Part shown: positions 38,095 through 46,425 of the stretch, in pieces | Layout of the letters: the number at the start of each line of letters is the position of its first letter | Numbering within the stretch: position 1 is the first letter of the stretch | NCBI RefSeq assembly: GCF_002483305.1 | Contig: NZ_DLHQ01000045.1 | Coordinates: 1 to 59,931 of the forward strand | Reading direction: 5' to 3' | Source: Brevundimonas sp. UBA7664 | GTDB taxonomy: Bacteria > Pseudomonadota > Alphaproteobacteria > Caulobacterales > Caulobacteraceae | DNA: 59,931 nt | The notes under the pieces: model-generated | Databases searched by the model: none | Told to the model about the DNA's origin: nothing | The model's input: only the letters and a program-made list of their open reading frames with translations | Made by a program: the position numbers and the translations under genes

Positions 38095-39529
38095 ACTGCT
38101 GCCGGTAGGTCTGGACGATGCGTTGGGCGATGATGTTGAGCACCAGGGTGACGAGGAACAGGGTCAGCCCCAGGCCAAAGGCGGACAGGGTCTTGGTGCT
38201 GTTGAACTCCTGGTCGCCGGTCAGCAGGGTGACGATCTGCACGGTGACGGTGGTCACCGTATCCAGCGGGTTCAGGGTCAGGCGGGCGGCGAGGCCGGCG
38301 GCCATGGTCACGATCATGGTCTCGCCGATGGCCCGCGACATGGCCAGCAGCATGGCGCCGGCGACGCCGGGCAGGGCGGCGGGCAGCAGCACGCGTTTGA
38401 CCGTCTCCGACTTCGTCGCCCCCATGGCGTAGGAGCCGTCGCGCAGCGACTGGGGCACGGCGTTGATGATGTCGTCGGACAGGGAACTGACGAAGGGGAT
38501 CAGCATGATGCCCATGACCGCCCCGGCCACCAGGGCCATCTGGTTCTGCACCACCATCAGATACTGGCCGACCCCGTCCAGCGGTCCCCCGACCATCAGG
38601 GCGCCGAGGCCGTTGAAGAACTCGCGGAAGGCCGGGCCGACGGTCAGGGCGGCGAAGAAGCCGTAGACCACGGTGGGCACTCCGGCGAGGATCTCCAGCA
38701 CCGGCTTGACCGTCGCGCGGAACACCGGGCCGGCGTACTCCGACAGATAGATGGCCGAGAACAGGCCGACCGGCGCGGCCACGGTCATGGCGATGAGCAT
38801 GATCAGGAAGGTGCCGGCGAACAGCGGCAGGGCCCCGAAGGCGCCGGTCGATCCGACCTGGTCGGCGCGGATGGCGGTCTGGGGGCTCCACTGGGTCCCG
38901 AACAGGAATTCCGTGATCGGCACGCTGGAGAAGAAGCGGATCGAATCATAGACCAGCGAGGCGATGATCCCGACCGTGGTCAGGATGGCGACGGCCGAAC
39001 AGGCGAACAGCAGGCCGACGATCCAGCCCTCGACCCGGTTGCGGGCCCGCATGCCGGGGCGGATCTGGCTGAAGACGAACAGGGCCCCGAGCAGGGCCGC
39101 CAGCGCGGCGCCGACGATGCCGCCGAGGCCCAGCATCCGGTCGATGCGCGCCGCGCGCTGACCCTCGACAGGCAGCAGTTCGGCATAGGGGGCGGGCCAG
39201 ACCTGCACCGCCGGCCGGCCGGCGCCCACGGCGCGGGCGTCGGCGAAGAAGGCCTCGCGCCGGAACGGCTCAAGCTGCTGGACGGCCTCGGGCGCGCCGG
39301 AGGCGGTCAGCTGACGTTCGATATTGGGCGCCACGACCGAGGCCGCCATCAGCACGATCAGGGCCGGCACCGCCGTCCAGATCAGGGCGTAGGCGCCGTG
39401 CTGGCCGGGACGGGAGTGGGGGCGTTGTCCGGGCGGCAGCGCGCGGGCGCGTCGACTCGCCAGCGCCCGGCCGCCGACATGGGCGGCGACGGCTGCGGCG
39501 ATCAGGATCGGCAGGAAAAGCCAGGTCAT
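38087..39529 (-). CDS. pstC: Phosphate ABC transporter permease PstC
   Basis: PstC pairs with PstA in the membrane. The 480-residue protein has an N-terminal extension (helices plus a periplasmic PstC_N region, about residues 40-170) and a permease domain. The latter includes GLFSAIYLSEYAG, VPTVVYGFFAALTVGP and the EAA motif RDGSYAMGATKSETVKRVLLPAA. The phosphate-binding protein gene pstS, usual first gene in many operons, is not adjacent here. A Pho-box-like repeat lies in the 148 bases upstream. Confidence 0.95.
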   Translation of the reverse strand: MTWLFLPILIAAAVAAHVGGRALASRRARALPPGQRPHSRPGQHGAYALIWTAVPALIVLMAASVVAPNIERQLTASGAPEAVQQLEPFRREAFFADARAVGAGRPAVQVWPAPYAELLPVEGQRAARIDRMLGLGGIVGAALAALLGALFVFSQIRPGMRARNRVEGWIVGLLFACSAVAILTTVGIIASLVYDSIRFFSSVPITEFLFGTQWSPQTAIRADQVGSTGAFGALPLFAGTFLIMLIAMTVAAPVGLFSAIYLSEYAGPVFRATVKPVLEILAGVPTVVYGFFAALTVGPAFREFFNGLGALMVGGPLDGVGQYLMVVQNQMALVAGAVMGIMLIPFVSSLSDDIINAVPQSLRDGSYAMGATKSETVKRVLLPAALPGVAGAMLLAMSRAIGETMIVTMAAGLAARLTLNPLDTVTTVTVQIVTLLTGDQEFNSTKTLSAFGLGLTLFLVTLVLNIIAQRIVQTYRQQYD

Positions 39530-39612
39530 GGACGTCCGGGAGAGCAGAATCAGGCCGTCCGGTCGCCCGGCTCGCCCCTTGGCGATAACTGCCCCGGAAT
39601 GGTCAGCGGATT

Positions 39613-39641
39613 ACGACGGCGACGTGACAGTTCTGTTACGC
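39613..39641 (-). promoter_or_regulatory. Candidate Pho box upstream of pstC
   Basis: On the minus strand, CTGTCAC (39624-39630) is followed after four bases by CCGTCGT (39613-39619) and preceded at the same 11-base pitch by GCGTAAC (39635-39641). The PhoB consensus is CTGTCAT repeated every 11 bases. The central copy matches well and the outer copies only partly. It lies 84 bases before the pstC start. Confidence 0.5.
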
Positions 39642-39677
39642 CGTTCGCCCCCGCGCGCGTCGGCTGTCACGGCAGCG

Positions 39678-41069
39678 TCATGGCGTCCGGCGGGCGGCGA
39701 CGGGAAAATAGGCCGTGAAGGTCGCGCCATGGCCCGGGGCGCTCTCGACGGTCAGACCCCCGCGGTGCCGGTTGACGATGTGTTTGACGATGGCCAGCCC
39801 CAGGCCGGTGCCCTGCCGCTCGCCGCTCTTCTGGCCTTCGACGCGATAGAACCGCTCGGTCAGCCGCGGCAGATGCTCACGCGCCAGTCCCGGACCGTGG
39901 TCGCGCACGGTGACGGCGGCGTAGCGCTGGCCGGCCTCGCGATCGGGGGTGACCAGCGGCAGCCGGGTCGCGCCGTCGCCGCGATTGCCGCCCGACCAGG
40001 GCGCCGAGGCCTCGTCGAGGGCCATGTCGGGGCGGATGACGATCTCGACCGTGCCGCCGGCCGGGGAATATTTGATCGCGTTGTCGACCAGGTTCTGGAC
40101 CACCTGCAGGATCTCGTCGCGGTCGCCGTGAACCGGGGCGGCGAGCTCGCGGTCTTCCAGCCGGACGGCGACGTCGCGATCGGCCGACAGCACGCTGACG
40201 GCGTCGACCACATCGGCGGCGGCGCGGGCCAGGTCGACGTGGCCGGAGGGCGGAATATGCTCGTTCAGCTCGATCCGGCTGAGCGACAGCAGGTCGGCGA
40301 CCAGCCGGCTCATCCGGTCGGCCTGGGCGGCCATGATGTCGAGGAATTTGTCCCGCGCCTTGGGATCGTCGCGGGCATGGCCCTTCAGCGTCTCGATGAA
40401 GCCGGACAGGGAGGCCAGCGGCGTCTTCAACTCGTGGCTGGCGTTGGCGAGGAAGTCGACGCGCATCAGCTCCATCCGCCGCACATCGGTCTCGTCGCGC
40501 AGCACGACCAGGGCCAGCGGATCCGCCCCGGCGGAGGGGAGGGGCCGGGTCACGGCCCGCCAGTGCCGGGTCTGGGCCCCGACGCCGGCATAGTCGGTGG
40601 TCCGGGTCAGGCCGCCGAACAGGGCCTCGTCCACCGCCTCCAGCACGGCCGGGTCGCGCAGCACCGGGACCAGCAGCCCGCCCTCGCGCTGGATGCGCAG
40701 CAGGTCTCGGGCGGCGGCGTTGGCCAGGACGATGCGGCGTCCGGCGATGTCGTCGGCCTCGCCGCCCGACACCGCCAGCACCGGATCGGCGAGGGCCTCG
40801 AACACGCTCTCCAGCAGGGCGGCGTCCGGCCCGGCGCCGGGCGCCTCGAGCGTGGGCGCCGGGCCGGCGGTCGCCGACGGCGTCCGGTTCAGCGCCCAGG
40901 TCGTCAGCCCGACCACCACGGCCGCTCCCGCCAGCCAGACGGCGTTCTCCGGGTTGAGCGCCGCCGCGCCGACCAGGGCGACGATCGCGACGCCCGCGCC
41001 GGCGCCCGCCGTCCAAACACGCGAGCCGGTCCGCGGAGCCACGGGAGAGGATGAGACTTCGTAAGACAT
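39678..41069 (-). CDS. phoR: Phosphate regulon sensor histidine kinase PhoR
   Basis: From ATG 41069 (MSYEVSSSPVAP) the protein has 463 residues. Two membrane helices lie at about 20-62 with almost no periplasmic loop, as expected for PhoR, followed by a PAS region (about 90-190). The kinase core has the phospho-His motif NASHELKTPLASLSGFIETL, N box VQNLVDNAIKYS, G1 DHGPGL and G2 GTGLGLAIVKHI. It is divergent from the ABC exporter and heads the pst-pho cluster. The tract between it and pstC has a Pho box, so pstC may also have its own promoter. Confidence 0.95.
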   Translation of the reverse strand: MSYEVSSSPVAPRTGSRVWTAGAGAGVAIVALVGAAALNPENAVWLAGAAVVVGLTTWALNRTPSATAGPAPTLEAPGAGPDAALLESVFEALADPVLAVSGGEADDIAGRRIVLANAAARDLLRIQREGGLLVPVLRDPAVLEAVDEALFGGLTRTTDYAGVGAQTRHWRAVTRPLPSAGADPLALVVLRDETDVRRMELMRVDFLANASHELKTPLASLSGFIETLKGHARDDPKARDKFLDIMAAQADRMSRLVADLLSLSRIELNEHIPPSGHVDLARAAADVVDAVSVLSADRDVAVRLEDRELAAPVHGDRDEILQVVQNLVDNAIKYSPAGGTVEIVIRPDMALDEASAPWSGGNRGDGATRLPLVTPDREAGQRYAAVTVRDHGPGLAREHLPRLTERFYRVEGQKSGERQGTGLGLAIVKHIVNRHRGGLTVESAPGHGATFTAYFPVAARRTP

Positions 41070-41218
41070 GCAGATTTTCGTCCGGGTGCGGAGACTCGCC
41101 GTCTGGGACCATGACACGGATTCCGTGACAAGCCGGCGCCGGGAGCCCACGCACCGGTTGTCAAACGTCCTTTACACACCTATTCTCGGCCGAACAGATG
41201 CGGATGGGGCGAGAGATC

Positions 41219-42178
41219 ATGGCGGCGGCGTTGACGCTCGAAGGCGTGAGCAAACGGTACGGCGACTTCCAGGCCGTGCGCGATCTGAGCTTCCAGGTCG
41301 AGAAGGGGACCATCTGCGGCTTCCTCGGCCCGAACGGCGCCGGCAAGACCTCGACCATCCGCATGATCCTGGGCCTGCAGGGCGTCAGCTCGGGCCGGAT
41401 CGGCATTCTCGGCGCCGACGACGGCCGCAAGGTGCGCGACCGGATCGGCTTCCTCCCGGAAGAGCGCGGCCTCTACAAGAAGATGACCCCGGTCGACGCC
41501 ATCGCCTTCTTCGGCGCCCTGAAGGGCCTGCCGACGGGGGAGGGACGTCGTCGCGCGCGCGAGATGCTGGACGCCCAGGGACTCGGCGCGTCGAAAAAGA
41601 AGAAGATGAAGGAGCTGTCCAAGGGGATGGCCCAGAAGGTCCAGCTGATCGCCTCGGTGGTGCACCGGCCGGAGTTCGTGATCCTCGACGAGCCGTTCTC
41701 GGGCCTCGACCCGGTCAACCAGCAGGGGCTGGAGGCGGTGATCCGCCAGCTGGCCGCCGACGGGGCGACGGTGCTGTTCTCGACCCATGTGATGCAGCAC
41801 GCCGAGCGGCTGTGCGACAAGGTGGTGTTGCTGGCGCGCGGCCAGAAGGCCTTCGAGGGAACGGTGACCGAGGCGCGCGCGACCTCGAAGCGGTTCCTCG
41901 AGCTGGAGGGCGCCATCGCCCCGGAGCAGGCCGCGGGCCTGCCGGGCGTCAGCGGCGTCGAGGTGGTGTCAGACCATGACGGCGTGCGGGTGCTCAAGGC
42001 GGCCCTGGCGGCCGGCGGCCGGGGCCAGGAGGCGCTCAAGGCGGCCTTCCTCGGCGGGCTGGACGTGCGGCGGTTCGAGCTGCGCGAGCCGACCCTGCAC
42101 GACGCCTTCATCAGCCTGACCGGCGACAATCCCGACATCGACCAGTCGGTGAAGGCCGGCGCGGAGGCCGCCCGATGA
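41219..42178 (+). CDS. ABC transporter ATP-binding protein (NatA-like)
   Basis: About 319 residues with Walker A GPNGAGKTST, a variant signature LSKGMAQKVQLI, Walker B FVILDEPFSGLDP and H-loop FSTHVM, plus a C-terminal DUF4162 region (about 215-310) ending in REPTLHDAFISLTGD. This is the ATPase of ABC-2 type exporters, NatA being the model for sodium efflux. I choose ATG 41219; ATG 41198 and 41204 are also in frame. It overlaps the permease gene by four bases (ATGA). Substrate is not evident. Confidence 0.92.
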   Translation: MAAALTLEGVSKRYGDFQAVRDLSFQVEKGTICGFLGPNGAGKTSTIRMILGLQGVSSGRIGILGADDGRKVRDRIGFLPEERGLYKKMTPVDAIAFFGALKGLPTGEGRRRAREMLDAQGLGASKKKKMKELSKGMAQKVQLIASVVHRPEFVILDEPFSGLDPVNQQGLEAVIRQLAADGATVLFSTHVMQHAERLCDKVVLLARGQKAFEGTVTEARATSKRFLELEGAIAPEQAAGLPGVSGVEVVSDHDGVRVLKAALAAGGRGQEALKAAFLGGLDVRRFELREPTLHDAFISLTGDNPDIDQSVKAGAEAAR

Positions 42179-43566
42179 AACGCATTCTGCTGATCGCGCG
42201 GCGCGAATACGCCGCCTACGCCAGGACGGTGGGCTTCTGGCTGTCGCTGCTGGCCTTCCCGATCTTCGGGGTGCTGGGCGGGGCCATCCCCATCCTGATG
42301 TCGTCGAGCCAGCCGGTCAGTGAGTTGGTGGTTTTCGAGGATTCGCCCCAGGCCGCCGGCCTGGCCGCCGCCGTGCAAAACTCGCTCCGTGACGAGCAGG
42401 CGCGGCGGGCGGCTCTGCGTCAGGAGGCCGAGACGAAGATCCAGGCCGCGGCCGGCGGAACGACCGGCGGCAACATGGCGAAGGGCGCGCTCAGTGGGCT
42501 TGAGGGTCCGCGGATGACCTTCGTGGCGCCGCCCGCCGACCTGGCGGCGGCCGCGCCGGGCGAGGCCCGCGAGGCCGTCGCGCGCCGCTATCTGGGCGAC
42601 GAGGTCGCCGAGGACCAACGGCTGGACGCCGTGGTGCTGCTGAACCGGGAGGAGGGCCTGCCGACGGCGCGTGTGTGGTCCCGCAAGGCCACCGACACGG
42701 CCGTCGAGCGTTTCGTCAGCGACGCGCTCAAGGACGAGAACCGACGCGCGGTGTTCGAACGGGCCGGCATCGATCCGGCTGTGGTCTCGGCCACGGCGGC
42801 CTTCGAACCCGACGTCACCACCCTGTCGCCGAGGTCGGCCAGCGGGGGCGAGGTCTCCTTCCGCGACAAGCTGCCGGGCATCATCGGCCTGGCCTCGGGC
42901 TTCATCCTCTGGTCGCTGATCATCACCGGCGCCTCGATCCTGCTGAACAGCGTGATGGAGGAGAAGTCGAACAAGATCCTCGAGGTGCTCCTGTCCTCCG
43001 CCTCCGCCACGGAGATCCTGACCGGAAAGGTGCTCGGGGTGGCCTTCCTGACCTTGACCGTGCTGCTGGTCTGGGGCGGCATCGGCGCGTTCGGCCTGAT
43101 CGCCGGCCTGCCGCAGTATGCGCCGATGGTCGGCGAGGTGCTGCTGGAGGGGGGCATGCTCGGCTATTTCATCGCCTACGCCGTCGGCGGCTATCTGATG
43201 TACGCCGTCCTGTTCGCGGCCATCGGGGCCTTCTGCGAGACGCCGCGCGACGCCCAGACCCTGATGGGGCCGATCATGATGATCCTGGTCGTTCCCCTGA
43301 TCGTCATGCAGATGGCCTTGCGGACCCCCGACGCGCCCGTGGTGCAGATCCTGTCGTGGGTGCCGTTCTTCACGCCGTTCCTCATGAGCGCCCGCGCGCC
43401 GTCCGAACCGCCGATGTTCGAGGTCGTCGGCACCATGGCGGGCATGTTCGCCTTCGCCCTGTTCATGGTGTGGGTGGCCGGCCGGGCGTTCCGGGCGGGG
43501 GCGCTGTCGGATGTGAAGCTGAGCTGGAAGAGCTTCGCCGGGGCGATCCGGGGCGGGGGGAAGTAG
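42175..43566 (+). CDS. ABC-2 type transporter permease (NatB-like)
   Basis: The 463-residue permease starts MKRILLIARREYAAYARTVG, the typical cytoplasmic start of ABC-2 exporters. One helix follows (GFWLSLLAFPIFGVLGG), then a large extracytoplasmic part (about 45-240), then five or six helices including SGFILWSLIITGASILLNSVMEEKSNKILEVLLSS, a NatB/ABC2_membrane_3 hallmark. Translation is coupled to the ATPase by ATGA. Together they form a two-gene exporter; the exported compound is unknown. Confidence 0.92.
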   Translation: MKRILLIARREYAAYARTVGFWLSLLAFPIFGVLGGAIPILMSSSQPVSELVVFEDSPQAAGLAAAVQNSLRDEQARRAALRQEAETKIQAAAGGTTGGNMAKGALSGLEGPRMTFVAPPADLAAAAPGEAREAVARRYLGDEVAEDQRLDAVVLLNREEGLPTARVWSRKATDTAVERFVSDALKDENRRAVFERAGIDPAVVSATAAFEPDVTTLSPRSASGGEVSFRDKLPGIIGLASGFILWSLIITGASILLNSVMEEKSNKILEVLLSSASATEILTGKVLGVAFLTLTVLLVWGGIGAFGLIAGLPQYAPMVGEVLLEGGMLGYFIAYAVGGYLMYAVLFAAIGAFCETPRDAQTLMGPIMMILVVPLIVMQMALRTPDAPVVQILSWVPFFTPFLMSARAPSEPPMFEVVGTMAGMFAFALFMVWVAGRAFRAGALSDVKLSWKSFAGAIRGGGK

Positions 43567-43568
43567 AG

Positions 43569-43988
43569 ATGCCTCGGTATCCAGTCGGGGTTGCTATCGG
43601 CTTAGCCTGTTTGGCTTTTGCCAGCGTCGCATTCGCTCAGGATGAATGCAGGATCACAACCAAGTATGTGTGGCAGGACGACATCCCACCCCAGCCTGTC
43701 CATCAGGTTGAGTTCGTCTTTAGCGGCGTCGACAATGAGTTGGTCGTGCTGACCGTTGACGAAAGGCCTGTCTTTGAGGCCCGATTGACGACCGAAAATT
43801 GGACAAATGAGTTCTCAGGGGAATTCGGATGTCTGATGTCGGGGCGGTATTGGGTCAACGTGAAGATCGGAGAAGCTGAGGGAAACCTGTGGTTTGACGT
43901 CTCTCAAGAGACGACGATTTATCTAAGCAAACGTCGAGGCGTCATGTCCTTCAACATCTGGGGGCCTGACGCGCCTGGGCTCGACTGA
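43569..43988 (+). CDS. Exported protein of unknown function with atypical composition
   Basis: ATG 43569, two bases after the permease stop, opens a 139-residue frame with signal peptide MPRYPVGVAIGLACLAFASV-AFA. The mature protein is beta-rich, with repeated short strands (EFVFSGVDNELVVLTVDERP, YWVNVKIGEAEGNLWFDVSQ) and two cysteines (ECRI, FGCLM). Base composition drops sharply here, and the rare TTA and CTA leucine codons occur, unlike neighbouring genes. This suggests recent acquisition. No family recognised. It could be cotranscribed with the exporter, but the composition argues it arrived separately. Confidence 0.7.
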   Translation: MPRYPVGVAIGLACLAFASVAFAQDECRITTKYVWQDDIPPQPVHQVEFVFSGVDNELVVLTVDERPVFEARLTTENWTNEFSGEFGCLMSGRYWVNVKIGEAEGNLWFDVSQETTIYLSKRRGVMSFNIWGPDAPGLD

Positions 43989-44001
43989 GGTCCCGAGCAG
44001 T

Positions 44002-44037
44002 AAAAGGGCCGCTCCGGTTTACCGGGGCGGCCCTTTG
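44002..44037. terminator. Bidirectional terminator between the exported-protein gene and rpsU
   Basis: AAAGGGCCGCTCCGGT (44003-44018) pairs with ACCGGGGCGGCCCTTT (44021-44036) over 16 pairs, with one G-U and a TT loop. A and T runs at the base let it work in both directions for the two convergent genes. Confidence 0.88.
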
Positions 44038-44065
44038 ATCGTTTCGTTCGGCTGTCGAGCGGGGT

Positions 44066-44323
44066 TTAGCCGCGGCTCGGACCGCCCACGCCCGGAACCC
44101 GGGGCTTCGGCGGCGGCAGCAGGCCTTCGCGCTGCATGCGCTTGCGGGCCAGCTTGCGGGCGCGGCGCACGGCCTCGGCCTTCTGGCGGGCGCGCTTCTC
44201 CGAGGGCTTCTCGTAGTGCACGTGACGCTTCATCTCGCGGAAGCTGCCTTCGCGCTGCATTTTCTTCTTGAGGGCCTTGAGCGCTTGATCGACGTTATTA
44301 TCGCGAACGAAAATCTGTACCAG
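44066..44323 (-). CDS. rpsU: 30S ribosomal protein S21, apparent CTG start
   Basis: S21 is a small basic protein near the 3' end of 16S rRNA that aids initiation. The conserved sequence VQIFVRDNNVDQALKALKKK and MKRHVHYEKPSEKRARQKAEAVRRARKLARK identifies it. The family starts 'MVQIFV' or similar. Here the codon before GTA(Val) is CTG at 44323, preceded by AAAGGAGAG at an ideal distance; there is no ATG, GTG or TTG nearby. The next in-frame start (ATG 44431) would add 36 residues foreign to the family. I therefore annotate an 85-residue protein initiated at CTG. Confidence 0.85.
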   Translation of the reverse strand: MVQIFVRDNNVDQALKALKKKMQREGSFREMKRHVHYEKPSEKRARQKAEAVRRARKLARKRMQREGLLPPPKPRVPGVGGPSRG

Positions 44324-44511
44324 GTTGAACTCTCCTTTGGCCGCCCGCCGCGCACCTCGAAAGGGAGACGGGCAGACAAATAAAATCTCGGTCCACAGAC
44401 AGGGTCCGCGGATGAAGGCGGGCTGATACACGTTCGCCCCCCTCGTGTCCAGATCGTCGCGCTTCTATCTGAAGCCTCGAAACGCCCGCCGGACGGGGAT
44501 ATGCTGCCGCC

Positions 44512-45207
44512 ATGACCGATGCGCCACACCTGCCGAACGACGCGCCCGAGGGGGAGGCTCTCAAAGCCGATTGGGCCGACCGCATGGAGCAGACCGTGCT
44601 GGACGCCGCCCTGGGCCTCGCGCCCCGGCTGGGCTGGAACAGCCGGATGGTGCGGGCCGCCTGCGAGGCCTGCGGCCTGTCGCGCGGCGACGAGGAGCTG
44701 CTGCTGCCCAACGGCGCGCGCGATCTGGCGGCCCTGCTGTCGCGGCGGCACGACGACCGGGCCCTGGCCGAACTGGCCAGGGTCGACGCGAAATCCCTGA
44801 AGATGCGCGAGCGAATCGCGGCGGCCGTGTCGGCCCGAATGGAGGCGGGCGCCGCCGATCTGGAAGCCACCCGCCGCTGCGCCGCCTTCCTGGCCCTGCC
44901 GACCAACGCCGACATCGGGCTGAAGCTGGCGTGGGAGAGCGCCGACCACCTGTGGAACTGGGCCGGCGACACGGCCACCGACTGGAACCACTATTCCAAG
45001 CGCGCCATCCTGTCGGGCATCCTGATCCCGGCCCTGACCATGCGCTGGTTCGACGGGCGCGAGGCCGCCGAGGCCTTCGTCGCCGCGCGGATCGAGAACG
45101 TCATGGCCTTCGAGAAGTGGAAGGCGGGCAAGGATTTCGACGCCCCGCTGAAGACGGTGACGGATGTGCTGAGCCGGATGCGGTACGGGGCGAAGGCTCC
45201 CCAATAG
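44512..45207 (+). CDS. COQ9 family ubiquinone biosynthesis protein
   Basis: The 231-residue protein matches alphaproteobacterial COQ9. A TetR-like helical N terminus (about 20-90, with LGWNSRMVRAACEACGLSRGDEELLLPNG) is followed by the C-terminal COQ9 domain with WNWAGDTATDWNHYSKRAILSGILIPALTMRW. COQ9 binds quinone lipids and assists the COQ7-type hydroxylation step. It is divergent from rpsU with about 190 bases between. It converges on purK across a long hairpin element. UbiX lies 3 kb away, but not in one operon. Confidence 0.92.
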   Translation: MTDAPHLPNDAPEGEALKADWADRMEQTVLDAALGLAPRLGWNSRMVRAACEACGLSRGDEELLLPNGARDLAALLSRRHDDRALAELARVDAKSLKMRERIAAAVSARMEAGAADLEATRRCAAFLALPTNADIGLKLAWESADHLWNWAGDTATDWNHYSKRAILSGILIPALTMRWFDGREAAEAFVAARIENVMAFEKWKAGKDFDAPLKTVTDVLSRMRYGAKAPQ

Positions 45208-45208
45208 C

Positions 45209-45343
45209 TCCGCTCATCCCGGCGAAAGCCGGGACCCAGTCCTTTGGGTGATCTGCTGGCGGCCAGTTTCGCTACCGCAAGTCCTGAAAAGCTCGCGTCA
45301 GGCTGGACAGAACTGGGTCCCGGCTTTCGCCGGGATGAGCGGA
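45209..45343. repeat. Long perfect inverted repeat between coq9 and purK
   Basis: The two arms, 45209-45240 and 45312-45343, are exact 32-base reverse complements separated by 71 bases. Each arm itself holds a small hairpin, CCCGGCGAAAGCCGGG. It begins two bases after the coq9 stop and ends just before the purK stop, so both convergent transcripts enter it. The structure resembles alphaproteobacterial intergenic palindromic (REP/RIME-like) elements and could end transcription from both sides. Confidence 0.8.
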
Positions 45344-45345
45344 AA

Positions 45346-46425
45346 TTATAGAGGCTTCACCCGGTTCACATGGCCCATCTTGCGGCCGGGACGGGCCTCG
45401 GCCTTGCCGTAGAGATGCAGGCGCGCGTCGGCCTTCGGCGCCAGCGTCTTCCACTGATCCACCTCGTCGCCGAGCAGATTGGTCATCTCCACCCGCGTAT
45501 GGGCCGCGGTCGGGCCCAGCGGCCAGCCGGCGATGGCGCGGATATGCTGTTCGAACTGGTCGCAGACGCAGCCGTCCTGGGTCCAGTGGCCGGTGTTGTG
45601 GACGCGCGGCGCGATCTCATTGACCAGCAGCTTGCCCTCGCCGAGATCGAACAGCTCGACGCCGAGCACGCCGACGTAGTCGAGGCCTTCGAGGATGGCT
45701 TTGGCGATCGCCTTCGCCCGCTTCTCCGTCCTCGCGTCGACGGCGGCGGGGGCGACGGTGGTCTTCAGCACCCCGCCCTTGTGGATGTTCTCGCCCAGCG
45801 GATAGACGGCGATCTTGCCGTCCCGGCCGCGCGCGGCGATCACGGACAGCTCGCGGACGAAGTCGGCCCGGGCTTCGAGGATGGCGGGTTGCTTGCCGAT
45901 GGCGTGCCAGGCGTCGGCGGCCATCTTCGCCGAGCGGACCCAGATCTGGCCCTTGCCGTCATAGCCCTCGCGCCGGGTCTTCAGCAGGGCCGGCGCGCCG
46001 AGGCGGTCGAGGGCGGCCAGCAGGTCGTCGAGGCTGTCGACGGCGGCGAAATCGACGGTCGTCGCGCCGACGCCGTTGAGGAAGGTCTTTTCGTCGACCC
46101 GGTCCTGGGCCACGGCGAGGGCCATGGGGCCGGGCGCGACGACGGCGCCGCCCTCGACCAGACGCTCGACCGAGGCGGCGGGCACATTCTCGAACTCGAA
46201 GGTCACGGCCTGGCACGTCCGGCCCAGCACGCCCAGCGCCGTCGGATTGTCATAGGCGGCGACGATCTGGCCCTGGGACACGCGCCCGGCGGGGCTGTTC
46301 TCCTCCGGGTCGAGGATGACGACGTTGAAGCCGAGGCGCGAGGCGGCCTGGCTGAGCATCCGCCCCAGCTGGCCGCCGCCGAGGATGCCGAGGGTCGAAC
46401 CGGGAGGCAGGGGCGGACCGGCCAC
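45346..46425 (-). CDS. purK: N5-carboxyaminoimidazole ribonucleotide synthase
   Basis: PurK uses ATP to carboxylate AIR to N5-CAIR in purine synthesis. The 359-residue ATP-grasp protein starts MAGPPLPPGSTLGILGGGQLGRML, the typical N terminus. It contains LKTRREGYDGKGQ and the metal- and ATP-binding GVLGVELFDLGEGKLLVNEIAPRVHNTGH-W segment. The start is GTG 46425, immediately after the TGA of purE, so the two are one operon and translationally linked. All motifs are intact. Confidence 0.96.
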   Translation of the reverse strand: MAGPPLPPGSTLGILGGGQLGRMLSQAASRLGFNVVILDPEENSPAGRVSQGQIVAAYDNPTALGVLGRTCQAVTFEFENVPAASVERLVEGGAVVAPGPMALAVAQDRVDEKTFLNGVGATTVDFAAVDSLDDLLAALDRLGAPALLKTRREGYDGKGQIWVRSAKMAADAWHAIGKQPAILEARADFVRELSVIAARGRDGKIAVYPLGENIHKGGVLKTTVAPAAVDARTEKRAKAIAKAILEGLDYVGVLGVELFDLGEGKLLVNEIAPRVHNTGHWTQDGCVCDQFEQHIRAIAGWPLGPTAAHTRVEMTNLLGDEVDQWKTLAPKADARLHLYGKAEARPGRKMGHVNRVKPL

